A program made the translations under genes and the position numbers. DNA of 64,000 bases from the NCBI RefSeq assembly GCF_009928415.1, contig NZ_JAABNN010000010.1, forward strand, positions 14,884 through 78,883. The letters run 5' to 3'. Positions within the stretch are counted from its first letter, which is position 1, and each line of letters opens with the position of its first letter. Below are positions 44,938 through 54,509 of the stretch, piece by piece. This stretch comes from Bacillus sp. USDA818B3_A (GTDB taxonomy: Bacteria > Bacillota > Bacilli > Bacillales > Cytobacillaceae). The notes below the pieces were generated by a model. The model was not told the DNA's origin, did not search any database, and saw nothing but the letters and a program-made list of their open reading frames with translations.

Positions 44938-46410
44938 ATGAAACACTTTTATCATGATGATAGTTTATCTCTGCATACCGATCTCTACCAAATTAATATG
45001 GCGGAGACGTATTGGAGAGATGGCATACATAATAAACGGGCGGTATTTGAGCTTTTTTTCCGTAAGCTGCCATTTGGTAATGGCTATGCTGTGTTCGCTG
45101 GGCTAGAAAAGGTGATTCAATTTATCCAGGGGTTCCGTTTTAGTGAGGAAGATCTTGAATATTTGAAAAATGAAGTGGGTTACAAGGACGATTTCCTCGA
45201 TTACTTAAAAAATATGCGCTTTACTGGGACGATTCGTGCGATGCAAGAAGGCGAACTTGTCTTTGGAAATGAGCCGATTTTAAGAGTGGATGCACCGCTG
45301 GGAGAGGCACAGATTATTGAAACAGCGTTACTTAATATTGTGAACTATCAAACATTAATTGCGACCAAAGCATCAAGAATCAAGCAGGTTGTTGGCGATG
45401 CGGTGGCGATGGAGTTTGGGACAAGACGGGCACAAGAAATGGATGCAGCCATTTGGGGAACAAGAGCTGCTTATTTAGCAGGTTTTGATTCAACCAGTAA
45501 CGTGAGGGCAGGAAAACTGTTTGGAGTTCCTGTATCTGGTACGCATGCTCATGCGATGGTCCAAGCTTATAAGGATGAATACACGGCTTTCCACAAATAT
45601 GCGGGAACACATAAGGATTGCGTCTTTTTAGTTGATACATATGATACCCTTCGTCTGGGTGTGCCTAATGCCATTAAGGTGGCAAAGGAGCTGGGCGATA
45701 AAATTAATTTCATCGGTATCCGCCTTGATAGCGGTGACCTTGCCTATCTTTCCAAAGAGGCTCGTAAAATGCTGGATGAAGCTGGATTTACAGATGCCAA
45801 GATTGTAGCCTCCAGTGACCTTGATGAATATACGATCATGAATTTAAAAGGGCAAGGAGCGAGGATTGACAGCTGGGGAATTGGAACCAAGCTGATTACT
45901 GCCTATGACCAGGCAGCCCTTGGTGCGGTATATAAACTTGTCGCAATTGAGGATAAAAAAGGCGAGTTAGAGGATACAATCAAAATTTCCTCCAATCCGG
46001 CTAAGGTGACCACTCCGGGGATGAAGAAAATTTACCGAATTATTAATAATATCAATCACCATGCTGAAGGTGACTATATTGCGATGGAGGATGAAGTACT
46101 GCCGGAAAAACGGTTGCGTATGTTCCACCCAACCCATACGTTTATTAATAAGATCGTTACAAATTATACAGCCAAAGAACTGCACGCAGATATATTCACT
46201 AACGGAGAGCTTGTCTATGAAGTCCCATGTTTGGAAGAGTCGCGAGATTACTTAAAGCAAAATCTTGATGCCCTTTGGGATGAATATAAACGTACGATGA
46301 ATCCGGAAGAGTATCCAGTTGACTTAAGTCAAAAGTGCTGGGATAACAAGATGAGAAATATTGAAGAAGTAAAAGAAAAAGTGGCTGCGATGAAAGCGGA
46401 AGAGGAATAA
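44938..46410 (+). CDS. pncB: Nicotinate phosphoribosyltransferase
   Basis: 490 residues. It joins nicotinate to phosphoribosyl pyrophosphate to make nicotinate mononucleotide. Typical signatures are LHTDLYQINMAETYW at the start, EFGTRRAQ, SGTHAHAMVQAY, VDTYDTLRLGVPNA and IRLDSGDLAYLS. GGAGG precedes the ATG by 7 nt. It acts on the PncA product. Confidence 0.97.
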   Translation: MKHFYHDDSLSLHTDLYQINMAETYWRDGIHNKRAVFELFFRKLPFGNGYAVFAGLEKVIQFIQGFRFSEEDLEYLKNEVGYKDDFLDYLKNMRFTGTIRAMQEGELVFGNEPILRVDAPLGEAQIIETALLNIVNYQTLIATKASRIKQVVGDAVAMEFGTRRAQEMDAAIWGTRAAYLAGFDSTSNVRAGKLFGVPVSGTHAHAMVQAYKDEYTAFHKYAGTHKDCVFLVDTYDTLRLGVPNAIKVAKELGDKINFIGIRLDSGDLAYLSKEARKMLDEAGFTDAKIVASSDLDEYTIMNLKGQGARIDSWGIGTKLITAYDQAALGAVYKLVAIEDKKGELEDTIKISSNPAKVTTPGMKKIYRIINNINHHAEGDYIAMEDEVLPEKRLRMFHPTHTFINKIVTNYTAKELHADIFTNGELVYEVPCLEESRDYLKQNLDALWDEYKRTMNPEEYPVDLSQKCWDNKMRNIEEVKEKVAAMKAEEE

Positions 46411-46418
46411 AAATAGGG

Positions 46419-46446
46419 ACGTCCTGATTATTAAGGGACGTTTTTG
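46419..46446 (+). terminator. Terminator after pncB
   Basis: ACGTCC and GGACGT pair around an 11-nt loop, followed by TTTTTG. A short stem. Confidence 0.6.
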
Positions 46447-46564
46447 TTTTGGTTATTTTTTGCACTGCATGGCAAAATTGTACCCTCTATGAGCCCCATT
46501 TCGTGTTCTACTGCATTATGTGTTACAATCTTTCTAGTCAATTTCGGAGCAAAGGAAGAATTGA

Positions 46565-47935
46565 ATGAACAAAACCATACCAGTAACTAAAAACGATTAT
46601 ATAGATGTTGTGTTTGAAGATTTAACCCATGACGGAGCAGGGGTTGCAAAGGTAGAAGGATATCCGTTATTTGTCCCAAACGGACTGCCGGGAGAGAAGG
46701 CAAAAGTAAAGGTAATCAAGACGGGTAAAAGCTATGGTTTCGGAAGGTTAATCGAGCTTTATGAAAAAAGCCCTTTTCGAGTGGAAATCCCTAACAGTGA
46801 CCGGAATAAATACGGTGGCTGTCAGCTAGAACATATCAGTTATGAAGGGCAGCTGAAATACAAAGAAAATCAGGTTCGGGAGGTATTAGCTCGAATCGGA
46901 AAACTAGAGGATGTTGTCGTGCATCCAATTCTAGGGATGGAACATCCATGGCACTATCGAAATAAAGCACAGGTGCCTGTTGGTGAAAAAGATGGCAAAC
47001 TGATTGCCGGTTTTTTTAAACAAAGAACACATGAAATTGTCGATACGGATGAAAGCCTCATTCAATTGCCAGAAATAAATGAGGCAGTACAGACAATTAA
47101 AGAGATTTGCAGCGAGTTAAAGATTCCTGCCTATCAGGAGGAGACCCACAAAGGGGTGCTCCGTCATATTATGGCCCGTTACGGAAAACAGACGGGAGAA
47201 CTTATGGTTGTAATGATTACGAGAACAGCTGAACTTCCAAATAAAGAGAAGCTGGTTGAAGCAATCGTTGCCCGGCTGCCAAAGGTCAAATCCATTGTTC
47301 ATAATGTTAACTCGAAACGGACCAATGTAATCCTCGGTGAAAAAACCAAGGTGCTATGGGGAAGCGACATCATTTATGACTATATTGGAGATGTGAAGTT
47401 CGCCATCTCAGCTTTATCGTTTTACCAGGTTAACCCAGTTCAGACAAAGGTCCTTTATGAAAAGGCACTTGAGTATGCGAACCTGAGCGGTGAAGAAACG
47501 GTGATTGACGCCTATTGCGGAATCGGGACGATTTCGTTATTTTTAGCCCAAAAGGCTAAGAAGGTCTTTGGTGTAGAAGTGGTGCCGGAAGCGATTGAAG
47601 ATGCGAAGCGAAATGCACAGTTGAACGGAATTACCAATGCGGAGTTTGCTGCCGGCGAGTCGGAGGTTGTGATTCCGAAGTGGTACAAGGAGGGTAATGC
47701 TGCGGATGTGCTCGTCGTTGACCCGCCCCGAAAAGGTTGTGATGAGGCATTGCTGCAGACGATTATTGATATGAAGCCCAAGAAAGTGGTCTATGTATCC
47801 TGTAATCCAGCGACACTCGCCCGGGATTTGAGGATCCTCGAAGATGGCGGCTATAAAACGGTTGAGGTACAGCCGGTTGATATGTTCCCGATGACCACTC
47901 ACGTTGAGGCAGTGGCAAAGATAGAATTAAAATAA
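46565..47935 (+). CDS. rlmCD: 23S rRNA (uracil-5-)-methyltransferase RlmCD-like
   Basis: 456 residues. N-terminal TRAM domain (about 8-66), then a RumA/TrmA-type SAM domain (motif [23 protein letters not shown]) with catalytic C413 in [13 protein letters not shown]. It methylates uridines of 23S rRNA. Of the four cysteines that bind [4Fe-4S] in RumA and B. subtilis YefA only C86 (YGGCQLEH) remains; the others are N77, Y83 and S164, so a normal cluster cannot form. AAAGGAAG precedes the ATG. Confidence 0.9.
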   Translation: MNKTIPVTKNDYIDVVFEDLTHDGAGVAKVEGYPLFVPNGLPGEKAKVKVIKTGKSYGFGRLIELYEKSPFRVEIPNSDRNKYGGCQLEHISYEGQLKYKENQVREVLARIGKLEDVVVHPILGMEHPWHYRNKAQVPVGEKDGKLIAGFFKQRTHEIVDTDESLIQLPEINEAVQTIKEICSELKIPAYQEETHKGVLRHIMARYGKQTGELMVVMITRTAELPNKEKLVEAIVARLPKVKSIVHNVNSKRTNVILGEKTKVLWGSDIIYDYIGDVKFAISALSFYQVNPVQTKVLYEKALEYANLSGEETVIDAYCGIGTISLFLAQKAKKVFGVEVVPEAIEDAKRNAQLNGITNAEFAAGESEVVIPKWYKEGNAADVLVVDPPRKGCDEALLQTIIDMKPKKVVYVSCNPATLARDLRILEDGGYKTVEVQPVDMFPMTTHVEAVAKIELK

Positions 47936-47950
47936 ATAGGAGGTCCATTG

Positions 47951-48445
47951 ATGGACAATAACGATATATTAATTCGCTTGAGATATGCGCTAGAAATAAA
48001 AAACAAAGAAATGGCCGAGATTTTTAAACTTGGCGGTGTGGACGTAACCGTCCCAGAAGTGATACAAATCCTGACAAAATCAGATGATGATATGGAGGAT
48101 CATGAACAAATCAACTGTAATAACAGCATGTTCGACTCATTTTTAAATGGTCTGATTATTTTTAAAAGAGGGAGACAAGAGCCTAAACCAGAACAGTCTA
48201 ATCAACCAGAACCGGTTACACCTAAGACTGCAAACGTAAATAATCTCTTGTTAAAGAAAGTAAAAATTGCGCTGGCATTAACTACTGAAGACATGCTGGA
48301 TATATTCGAAAATGCAGGAATCCGAGTATCAAAGGGAGAACTCGGTGCCCTGTTAAGAAAAGAAGGACATAAGAATTATAAAGAATGCGGAGATAAATTT
48401 GCCAGGAACTTTTTGAAGGGGCTGGCTGTTAAATACCGGGGATAA
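47951..48445 (+). CDS. yehS: YehS family protein, two DUF1456 repeats
   Basis: 164 residues with two related halves: NDILIRLRYALEIKNKEMAE with VTVPEVIQIL, and NLLLKKVKIALALTTEDMLD with VSKGELGALLR. A charged linker (QEPKPEQ region) separates them. Function unknown. TAGGAGG is 7 nt before ATG 47951; TTG 47948 in the same frame is less likely. It lies 15 bp after rlmCD and 18 bp before the metalloprotease, so the three are probably one operon. Confidence 0.85.
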   Translation: MDNNDILIRLRYALEIKNKEMAEIFKLGGVDVTVPEVIQILTKSDDDMEDHEQINCNNSMFDSFLNGLIIFKRGRQEPKPEQSNQPEPVTPKTANVNNLLLKKVKIALALTTEDMLDIFENAGIRVSKGELGALLRKEGHKNYKECGDKFARNFLKGLAVKYRG

Positions 48446-48463
48446 TGGACGTTTGGTGATAAG

Positions 48464-49171
48464 ATGATACATACCTACTTGGGTGAGACGATACGTTTTG
48501 AAATAAAATACAAAAATCGAACTTCGATTGGAATGACGATTGATAGCTATGGAAATCTGGAGTTCCAAGCTCCAAAAGGGACACCTGATGAAAGAGTCAT
48601 TCAGTTAATAGAGCAGAATTGGGATGTTATTCAACAGAAATTAAAGGAAATGAAAGATAGGCTGGATGGCCCGCAGAAAAAGGTTTATGAGCAGGGCGAG
48701 GGCTTTCTTTATTTAGGAAGAACTTATCCGATTGAAATGATTCTAAACAATAATATCGACCAAGACTATGTGGAGTTTGAAGGAGATAAGTTACAAATCC
48801 ATGTGCAGCAGCTTGAGGATGAAAAAGTACAACAAGCCCTTAGGCGTTTTTATTATCAGCAATGTAAAGCGTTAGTAGAGAAGAGTATTGCCGCCTATCA
48901 ACAGTACTTTAAAACCAAACCGCGTTCCATACAGATTACGGATAGTAAAAAAACATGGGGAACCTGTGATTCAAGGCAGCAGTTAACTTTTAATTGGAGG
49001 CTGGCAATGGCTCCTCGTGAAGTAATCGAGTATGTGGTCGTTCATGAAATGTGTCATATGGTTCACATGAATCATGATCGCTCATTCTGGCGCCTGGTTG
49101 GAAAAATCATGCCTGATTATAAGGAAAAAGAAAACTGGCTGGCTTTATCCAATTGGAAAATGACGGTCTAG
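48464..49171 (+). CDS. YgjP/SprT-like M48-type metallopeptidase domain protein
   Basis: 235 residues. The zinc motif is VVVHEMCHMVHMNH, followed by FWRLVGKIMPDYKEKENWL, which is typical of the YgjP (DUF45) group. The N-terminal half is a beta-rich domain (RTSIGMTIDSYGNLEFQAPKG). Substrate unknown. The ATG has no close strong site (GGTGATAAG), so translation may be coupled to yehS. Confidence 0.82.
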   Translation: MIHTYLGETIRFEIKYKNRTSIGMTIDSYGNLEFQAPKGTPDERVIQLIEQNWDVIQQKLKEMKDRLDGPQKKVYEQGEGFLYLGRTYPIEMILNNNIDQDYVEFEGDKLQIHVQQLEDEKVQQALRRFYYQQCKALVEKSIAAYQQYFKTKPRSIQITDSKKTWGTCDSRQQLTFNWRLAMAPREVIEYVVVHEMCHMVHMNHDRSFWRLVGKIMPDYKEKENWLALSNWKMTV

Positions 49172-49173
49172 TC

Positions 49174-49186
49174 GGTGCCTGTCACC
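49174..49186. repeat. GGTGCCTGTCACC repeat unit
   Basis: An exact unit directly after a stop codon, one of six copies or near-copies in the window (13705-13717, 27800-27809 partial, 44198-44210 variant, and 62647-62659 with 62682-62694 in inverted orientation). Confidence 0.7.
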
Positions 49187-49218
49187 AAAAGTAACACCTG
49201 CAACTTATTAATATTAAG

Positions 49219-49251
49219 AAAAGAACCTACTAAAATGGAAGGTTCTTTTTT
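49219..49251 (+). terminator. Terminator after the YgjP-like gene
   Basis: AAAAGAACCT and AGGTTCTTTT pair around an 11-nt loop, then T-run. Confidence 0.8.
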
Positions 49252-49327
49252 CTATGCTTATTAAAAGGGAGTCTAAATTTTAAAAATATGAGTATGATTT
49301 TAGAAGAAAGGGAGGGGATAAGGGAAT

Positions 49328-50440
49328 ATGGCGAAATCAGTTGGGATTTTAGGTGTCGGTCAGGCCGGCGGAAATATAGCTGAAATTGCAGCTACCATGG
49401 GCTTCCAGGCCGCTCTTATTAATACAAATCAACGTGATGGGACAGTGAATACAAGGGTGGAAAAGAAGTACTTTGTTCCGGGTTACAGCGGGGCAGGCCA
49501 AAATAGGTCAATTGGGTTAAAAGCAGTAAATGAGCATTACAGGGAACTAATCGACTTTGTTAAAAAGTCTTTTAAGAATATTAACCTGTTATTAGTAGCC
49601 TTCTCAACAGACGGAGGAACAGGGTCAGGGATGAGCCCACTCTTAATGGATTTATTATTAGATCATCTTCCAGGGATCAATATAGGTGCAATTGCAGTGG
49701 TTCCAGATCGTAATGTACTGGCAGGAAACCGGATTAATGCCGCTGCCTGTATCGAGGAGATTTCTAGAATTGATGCGCTGTCCTCTGTCTTCCTAGTCGA
49801 TAATGATCAGCTGCGTAAATTCACTCCCCAATCCAGTAAACATCAGATTTACTTATCTTCCAATCATCAAGTGATGGAGGCAATTAATAATGTTCTGCAA
49901 GTGACAAAAAAGAGTTCCTTTTTTGGAAACTTCGATGAAACCGACTTAATGAATATATTGAGCACAAGAGGGGTTACTCTTATCTCATCAACCGCCATCA
50001 CAGATGCGAAGACAACGGCTGATGTTTCAAGTAAAATACAGCAATCCTGGGTAAGCTCCATTTTCTGCCCGGTTGAAACAACAGGGGTGATTCGAGCTGG
50101 ATTAATTTATGAAGGCCCAGAAAGTATGGCAAAACTCATTAATGTTCCATCCATTTTTGAGGCGGTTGGCGAACCGCTAGAATTATTCGAAGGAACATAT
50201 ATTTCGGAATCAGATCCAACGATAACGACGGTACTGGCGGGACTTGCGTTTCCTACTCGCCGCTTAAAGGCTCTTGAAGAACTTCTTGAGAAAAATAAAG
50301 ACCGATTGCAGCAACTGGTAAATAAGGAGCATTCCCAGCATTATCAATCGCAAGTTTCCTGGGCGTCCAACTTAAAAGCGCGGCCGCAGGAGAGAAAGTC
50401 GGGAAACACCACGTCTAAATTATCTAAATATCATAAATAA
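49328..50440 (+). CDS. Chromosomal TubZ/FtsZ-like tubulin GTPase
   Basis: 370 residues. The tubulin-fold nucleotide site is seen as GVGQAGGN (9-16), INTNQRD (31-37), GYSGAGQNRSIG and signature DGGTGSG (95-101). The first Gly of the usual GGGTGxG is Asp95. The T7 catalytic loop NFDETD (201-206) fits the FtsZ/TubZ pattern NxDxxD. Phrase-level similarity to pXO1-type TubZ (GYE..GAGRN, LIDN..L..KF) is closer than to cell-division FtsZ. The C-terminus (about 345-370) is basic and likely disordered. Plasmid TubZ moves DNA with TubR and tubC; none is visible next to this gene, so its job is open. Confidence 0.85.
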   Translation: MAKSVGILGVGQAGGNIAEIAATMGFQAALINTNQRDGTVNTRVEKKYFVPGYSGAGQNRSIGLKAVNEHYRELIDFVKKSFKNINLLLVAFSTDGGTGSGMSPLLMDLLLDHLPGINIGAIAVVPDRNVLAGNRINAAACIEEISRIDALSSVFLVDNDQLRKFTPQSSKHQIYLSSNHQVMEAINNVLQVTKKSSFFGNFDETDLMNILSTRGVTLISSTAITDAKTTADVSSKIQQSWVSSIFCPVETTGVIRAGLIYEGPESMAKLINVPSIFEAVGEPLELFEGTYISESDPTITTVLAGLAFPTRRLKALEELLEKNKDRLQQLVNKEHSQHYQSQVSWASNLKARPQERKSGNTTSKLSKYHK

Positions 50441-50446
50441 CGAAGG

Positions 50447-50477
50447 GTCAGCCTACTATCATAGGCTGGCTTTTTTT
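50447..50477 (+). terminator. Terminator after the tubulin-like gene
   Basis: GTCAGCCTA and TAGGCTGGC pair (one G-U) around CTATCA, followed by seven T. Confidence 0.85.
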
Positions 50478-50493
50478 ATTGGACAGAGTTTCC

Positions 50494-50518
50494 CTACTTG
50501 GATTAAACATCCAAGTAG
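50494..50518 (+). other. Perfect hairpin in the TerC-gene leader
   Basis: CTACTTGGAT and ATCCAAGTAG form a perfect 10-bp stem with loop TAAAC. It lies about 105 nt before the start of the terC-family gene and has no T-run. It may be a leader structure, but I find no known riboswitch pattern. Confidence 0.5.
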
Positions 50519-50623
50519 AGGAATATGGATGTACGAAAAGCGGAAAACTAGTAGTACCTGTGAAAATTACGTTAAAATAAAAGGAAGGCATGAAATGTTT
50601 TTTTAAAAAAAGGAGATTTGAAC

Positions 50624-51388
50624 ATGTGGGAAGAAGTAGTCTCAAACTTTGCCGCTATGCTTGATTGGCAGATGTGGGCAGATGTGTTGTCCTCGCCCAA
50701 AGCGTGGGGATTAATTGTATCTTTAGCGGTGCTCGAATGCATCTTATCAGCTGATAATGCGTTGGTCTTATCAGCATTTGTAAAACCTCTCCCGAAAGAG
50801 CTGCAAAAAAAGGCCTTGATCTATGGTCTTTGGGGCGCCTATATATTCCGATTTATTTTTATTGGGCTAGGGACTTTTTTAATCAAATTATGGTTTATTA
50901 AATTAATCGGTGCCCTATATTTACTTTGGCTCTCCGTCAAGTTCTTTATGGACAAGTTGAAAAGTAAAGATGATGGGGAAGAAGAAGATGTGCGTGAGCC
51001 AAAGGGCTGGTTAATGAAAACATTCGGTTTATTCTGGGCAACGGTAATCAGTGTGGAGTTAATGGATTTGGCCTTTTCTGTAGACAGTATTCTTACCGCC
51101 CTTGCAGTTTCCGATGAAGTTTGGGTTGTCTTGCTTGGCGGTATGATTGGGATTCTGTTGATGCGGGGCGTAGCAACATTCTTTATCAGTTTGATGAACA
51201 GGGTACCAGAACTCGAAACGACAGCCTATTTTTTAATTCTGTTTATTGCCATAAAAATGGGACTTACCCTTGTCGATATCGAGATTCCGAATGAAGCGTT
51301 TATTATCGTTTTGGTTGTAGCCTTCGTTATTACATTTATCGTTCATGGCATCCGCAAAAACAGAGCGGAAAAATATTCACATGAATAA
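50624..51388 (+). CDS. TerC family integral membrane protein
   Basis: 254 residues with about seven helices. The two family motifs are LECILSADNALVLS (D44) and VELMDLAFSVDSI (D148, D154). An acidic cytoplasmic loop (SKDDGEEEDVRE) follows the third helix. TerC proteins in B. subtilis (YceF, YkoY) export Mn2+ to secreted enzymes and others are tied to tellurite resistance; metal export is the likely role here. AAAGGAG is 8 nt before ATG 50624; TTG 50618 lies too close. Confidence 0.88.
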   Translation: MWEEVVSNFAAMLDWQMWADVLSSPKAWGLIVSLAVLECILSADNALVLSAFVKPLPKELQKKALIYGLWGAYIFRFIFIGLGTFLIKLWFIKLIGALYLLWLSVKFFMDKLKSKDDGEEEDVREPKGWLMKTFGLFWATVISVELMDLAFSVDSILTALAVSDEVWVVLLGGMIGILLMRGVATFFISLMNRVPELETTAYFLILFIAIKMGLTLVDIEIPNEAFIIVLVVAFVITFIVHGIRKNRAEKYSHE

Positions 51389-51436
51389 CACACAGCTGCT
51401 ATTGACATAACAGGCAGGAAAATCCAATATGAATAT

Positions 51437-51474
51437 AAAAGCAGAAGAATATAAATAGGTTCTTCTGCTTTTTT
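51437..51474 (+). terminator. Terminator after the terC-family gene
   Basis: AAAAGCAGAAGAA and TTCTTCTGCTTTT form a 13-bp stem with a 10-nt loop, then T-run. Confidence 0.85.
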
Positions 51475-51513
51475 CAATACAATAAAAAAGTTTGTTACAT
51501 AGGGGATAATAAA

Positions 51514-52263
51514 ATGTTCAGTTTATTTCATTTAAGTGGATCAGAGTGGATTTGGATTATAGTGGCAGCTGTATTGATCGGTTTTTCAAAAACGGGAATT
51601 AGTGCTTTTTCGATGCCAGTTATCCCGATTATTGCCTTAATCTTCGGAGGGAAAGAGTCAACAGGAATGATATTGCCATTATTAATAATTGGAGATATCT
51701 TTGCCATTTATTATTATAATCGTCATGCCGATTGGAAAGACATAAAAGCTTTATTGCCTTGGGTAGCAGCTGGTTTGATAGTAGGTCTGGCAGTGGGTGA
51801 ATATACAAATGACGGCCAATTCAAAATGATTATCTCTGTTTGTGTAATTTTATGCTTAATCATTTTGCTGTATATGGAGAGAAGGGGAAACGAAGCTAAA
51901 GTTCCCAATGGAGTATGGTTTTATGGATTGACGGGAGTATTATGCGGGTTTGCCTCGATGATCGGCAATGCTGCAGGACCAATTTTCAGTGTGTTTCTAT
52001 TAGCTAAGGGGTTTAAAAAGGATAATTTTCTAGGTACAACTGCTTGGTTTTTCTTTATTGTCAATGTGGCAAAGGTTCCTATGCAAATGGCGGTCTGGCA
52101 TAATATCCATTTAAAAACGCTTTTGATGGCATTAATTATGATACCGGCGATTGCAGTTGGTGCTATTTTAGGGGCATTTTTGATTAAAAAGATTAACGAA
52201 AAGCCTTTTCGGATCATTATTTTAGTTGTTACGGCTTTATCTGCTATCAGATTACTAATCTAA
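51514..52263 (+). CDS. TauE/SafE family sulfite/organosulfonate exporter-like protein
   Basis: 249 residues, about eight helices. The family pattern shows in IGFSKTGISAFSMPVIPI near the start and GLTGVLCGFASMIGNAAGPIFSVFLL in the second half. Members export sulfite or sulfur acids, but many are uncharacterised. Ends at a palindromic terminator shared with the convergent ykcB gene. Confidence 0.85.
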   Translation: MFSLFHLSGSEWIWIIVAAVLIGFSKTGISAFSMPVIPIIALIFGGKESTGMILPLLIIGDIFAIYYYNRHADWKDIKALLPWVAAGLIVGLAVGEYTNDGQFKMIISVCVILCLIILLYMERRGNEAKVPNGVWFYGLTGVLCGFASMIGNAAGPIFSVFLLAKGFKKDNFLGTTAWFFFIVNVAKVPMQMAVWHNIHLKTLLMALIMIPAIAVGAILGAFLIKKINEKPFRIIILVVTALSAIRLLI

Positions 52264-52269
52264 AAAAAG

Positions 52270-52298
52270 GACTAAGGGTCGACCCTTAGTCTTTTTTT
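52270..52298. terminator. Bidirectional terminator (TauE-like gene / ykcB)
   Basis: A 22-bp perfect palindrome (GACTAAGGGTC and its complement) preceded by seven A and followed by seven T. Confidence 0.9.
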
Positions 52299-52312
52299 AA
52301 TAGATAAAAAAC

Positions 52313-54490
52313 TTAGCCCTTATAAACATATAAAGTTTCTGCACGTCCAGGTCCAAATGTTTGGTTCTGAGAACTAGAATCGGATTGCCAATCACTGCTA
52401 GGGACTTCTTCACAATTGTCCTTTATCCACTGTGTCACAGATTGACTTTGAGTACCGCCTATGCCGCCGCGTCCAGAGATTAAGAAAAACTTAATATATC
52501 CAGCTTTTGCCATTTTTTCTAGTTTAGCAGGCGTTAGGACGGGGTCGCTTCCTGAAAAACCGCCCATTGCCATAACGGAATAATTAGTATTGAGGATATA
52601 TGGTGCTGCAGTCTGTGTGCTGTCGGTCGCTAAAAAGTATTTTTCACCGTCATAATTTTTTTCCAAATAAGAAAGCAACTCGGTGTTTAATTGATCTCTA
52701 TTATCCATCCCTTTGTCAGAATTGCTAGGTAAAGCATTAGCCGGAATGCTTGCAGAATCTTGATTGGCAGGCGGTGTCATGCTGCCATCTTGATTTTGGG
52801 ATGCTCCGGGGACAGAATTACCACCCATATTTGGTGCTCCCCCTGGGAAGCCCATATTACCTGCCATTCGAGCCCCGCCGCCCATTCCTCCCATACCAGA
52901 ACCAGGTCCTGCAATCGGAGTGCTTGCATTATTCGTTTTATTAATCGTTATATCCGTCCAGTATAACGGTAAAATCAATAAAGCCAGCAGAGCCGTCATT
53001 GGTAAGGCTGGGGAAAAGGTATCTTTCTTCATGCGTTGAACCATGAGAATAAAGAGGACAACGCCGACAAGAACCGTCCCAATTACCAAAAATTTAGATT
53101 GTGAATTCTGGTGAAGAATTAACGCTTCAAACAGGAATGTAGCTAGGATGGCGAAAGGAAGAAGCCCAGACTTCCATCCGTCATTGTTTGTAAAGTAATT
53201 CCAGAGTACTGTCCATCCTATTCCCACTAATGCCGCAATGGCCGGTCCCATCATGCTTAAATAATATTGATGGAAGAACTCAGCCATGCTGAAGAAAACC
53301 ATCATGGGAATCAACCAGGCAAGCCAAAAGACTGCAAATTTAACACGCATATCGAATTGTTTTGTTTTCTTGTATTCCGCCGCTAAACCAATTACGGCGA
53401 AAAGGATAAATGGTAATAACCAGCTAATTTGGCCGGAAAGCTCCGATGAGAATAGACGGAATGGACCCGGAGTGCCAGTGCCGAACATCCCGCTCGTACC
53501 GCCATTCATTTTACCGCCTGAGCCATCTTGGAAGTTTGGCGGAGCCCCGTTAGCCGCTTGCTCTTGAGAGTTAGTTCCTGCGGATGGCTGGGTTCCTTGT
53601 CCGGAAGCCGTACCTGATTGATTTGAAAAACTCGCAGTTGTTGATGTGCTAGTATCTTGTTTTTGTGTCTCAGCAGCCCCGCTATCAGAACTAGAAGCGC
53701 TACGATCTTGCCCCAATAACCGCTGAATCCCGTTATAGCCAAAAGCCAGCTCCAAGACGGAGTTAGTCTGACTGCTTCCGATATATGGCCGCTCGCTAGC
53801 CGAAACAGAATCAACAGCAAGAGCCCAAGATAAAGAAACTCCGGCCATGACCACTGTCGCAGCGATTAAATGCAGCAACCGCTTCTTCCAGCTTAATTTA
53901 ACAGCGAACCAATAAAACAAATAAATCGCTGGTACAACCATATAGGCTTGGAGCATTTTAATATTAAAGCCAACCCCTATTAAGAAAACACTCAGAAGTA
54001 ACCAGCTTAGCTTTTTCTTATCGACCGCTTTCATCAATGCCCAAGCAGCAATTAATAGAGTAAGTATTAAAATACTGTCTACATTGTTTGTTCTTACAAC
54101 AGCCACAAAAATGGGCGAACATGCAAGAACTAAACTGGATAATAATCCTGCTGCACGATTGAATTTTGGTTTAACAAGAATGTACATAAAATAAACTGAA
54201 ATTACACCGGCTAGCGCTTCCGGCAGTAATACACTAAAATCACTAAGGCCAAAGATCTTGGCGCTTAGTGTTTGAATCCACAGAGCCACAGGCGGCTTAT
54301 CAACGGTGATGAAACCCTCAGGGTCAAACGATGCATAGAAGAAAGCATGAAAATTCTGCATCATACTTTTTACTGCTGCTGTATAATACGTATTCGATCC
54401 AGCATTATTTATATTATAAAAATTTAAACCTATCGATAATAGGAGAATCCCAACTAAGAGAGTATCAACTCTTTTCATTACTGTTTTCAT
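52313..54490 (-). CDS. ykcB: PMT/ArnT-like membrane glycosyltransferase YkcB
   Basis: 725 residues, about the length of B. subtilis YkcB. Twelve or so helices in the first 525 residues; FDPEGFITVDKPPVALWIQ (residues 55-73) is the ArnT/PMT catalytic loop region, and RTNNVDSILIL is a second family block. It would transfer a sugar from a polyprenyl-phosphate donor outside the membrane. Two low-complexity loops occur: Ser/Thr/Gln/Gly-rich at about 265-340 and Gly/Met/Asn-rich at about 540-600. The C-terminal globular domain ends in LYVYKG. It lies 19 bp after ykcC. Confidence 0.9.
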   Translation of the reverse strand: MKTVMKRVDTLLVGILLLSIGLNFYNINNAGSNTYYTAAVKSMMQNFHAFFYASFDPEGFITVDKPPVALWIQTLSAKIFGLSDFSVLLPEALAGVISVYFMYILVKPKFNRAAGLLSSLVLACSPIFVAVVRTNNVDSILILTLLIAAWALMKAVDKKKLSWLLLSVFLIGVGFNIKMLQAYMVVPAIYLFYWFAVKLSWKKRLLHLIAATVVMAGVSLSWALAVDSVSASERPYIGSSQTNSVLELAFGYNGIQRLLGQDRSASSSDSGAAETQKQDTSTSTTASFSNQSGTASGQGTQPSAGTNSQEQAANGAPPNFQDGSGGKMNGGTSGMFGTGTPGPFRLFSSELSGQISWLLPFILFAVIGLAAEYKKTKQFDMRVKFAVFWLAWLIPMMVFFSMAEFFHQYYLSMMGPAIAALVGIGWTVLWNYFTNNDGWKSGLLPFAILATFLFEALILHQNSQSKFLVIGTVLVGVVLFILMVQRMKKDTFSPALPMTALLALLILPLYWTDITINKTNNASTPIAGPGSGMGGMGGGARMAGNMGFPGGAPNMGGNSVPGASQNQDGSMTPPANQDSASIPANALPSNSDKGMDNRDQLNTELLSYLEKNYDGEKYFLATDSTQTAAPYILNTNYSVMAMGGFSGSDPVLTPAKLEKMAKAGYIKFFLISGRGGIGGTQSQSVTQWIKDNCEEVPSSDWQSDSSSQNQTFGPGRAETLYVYKG

Positions 54491-54509
54491 ATAATTACCT
54501 TCCGCCTGT

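Noticed and set aside
49172..49327. tubC-like iterons upstream of the tubulin-like gene
   Set aside because: Only a terminator, one dispersed repeat and AT-rich DNA are seen; no tandem 12-bp-type repeats.
50478..50623. yybP-ykoY manganese riboswitch before the terC-family gene
   Set aside because: Expected for some TerC genes, but the conserved internal loops are not found; only a simple hairpin is visible.
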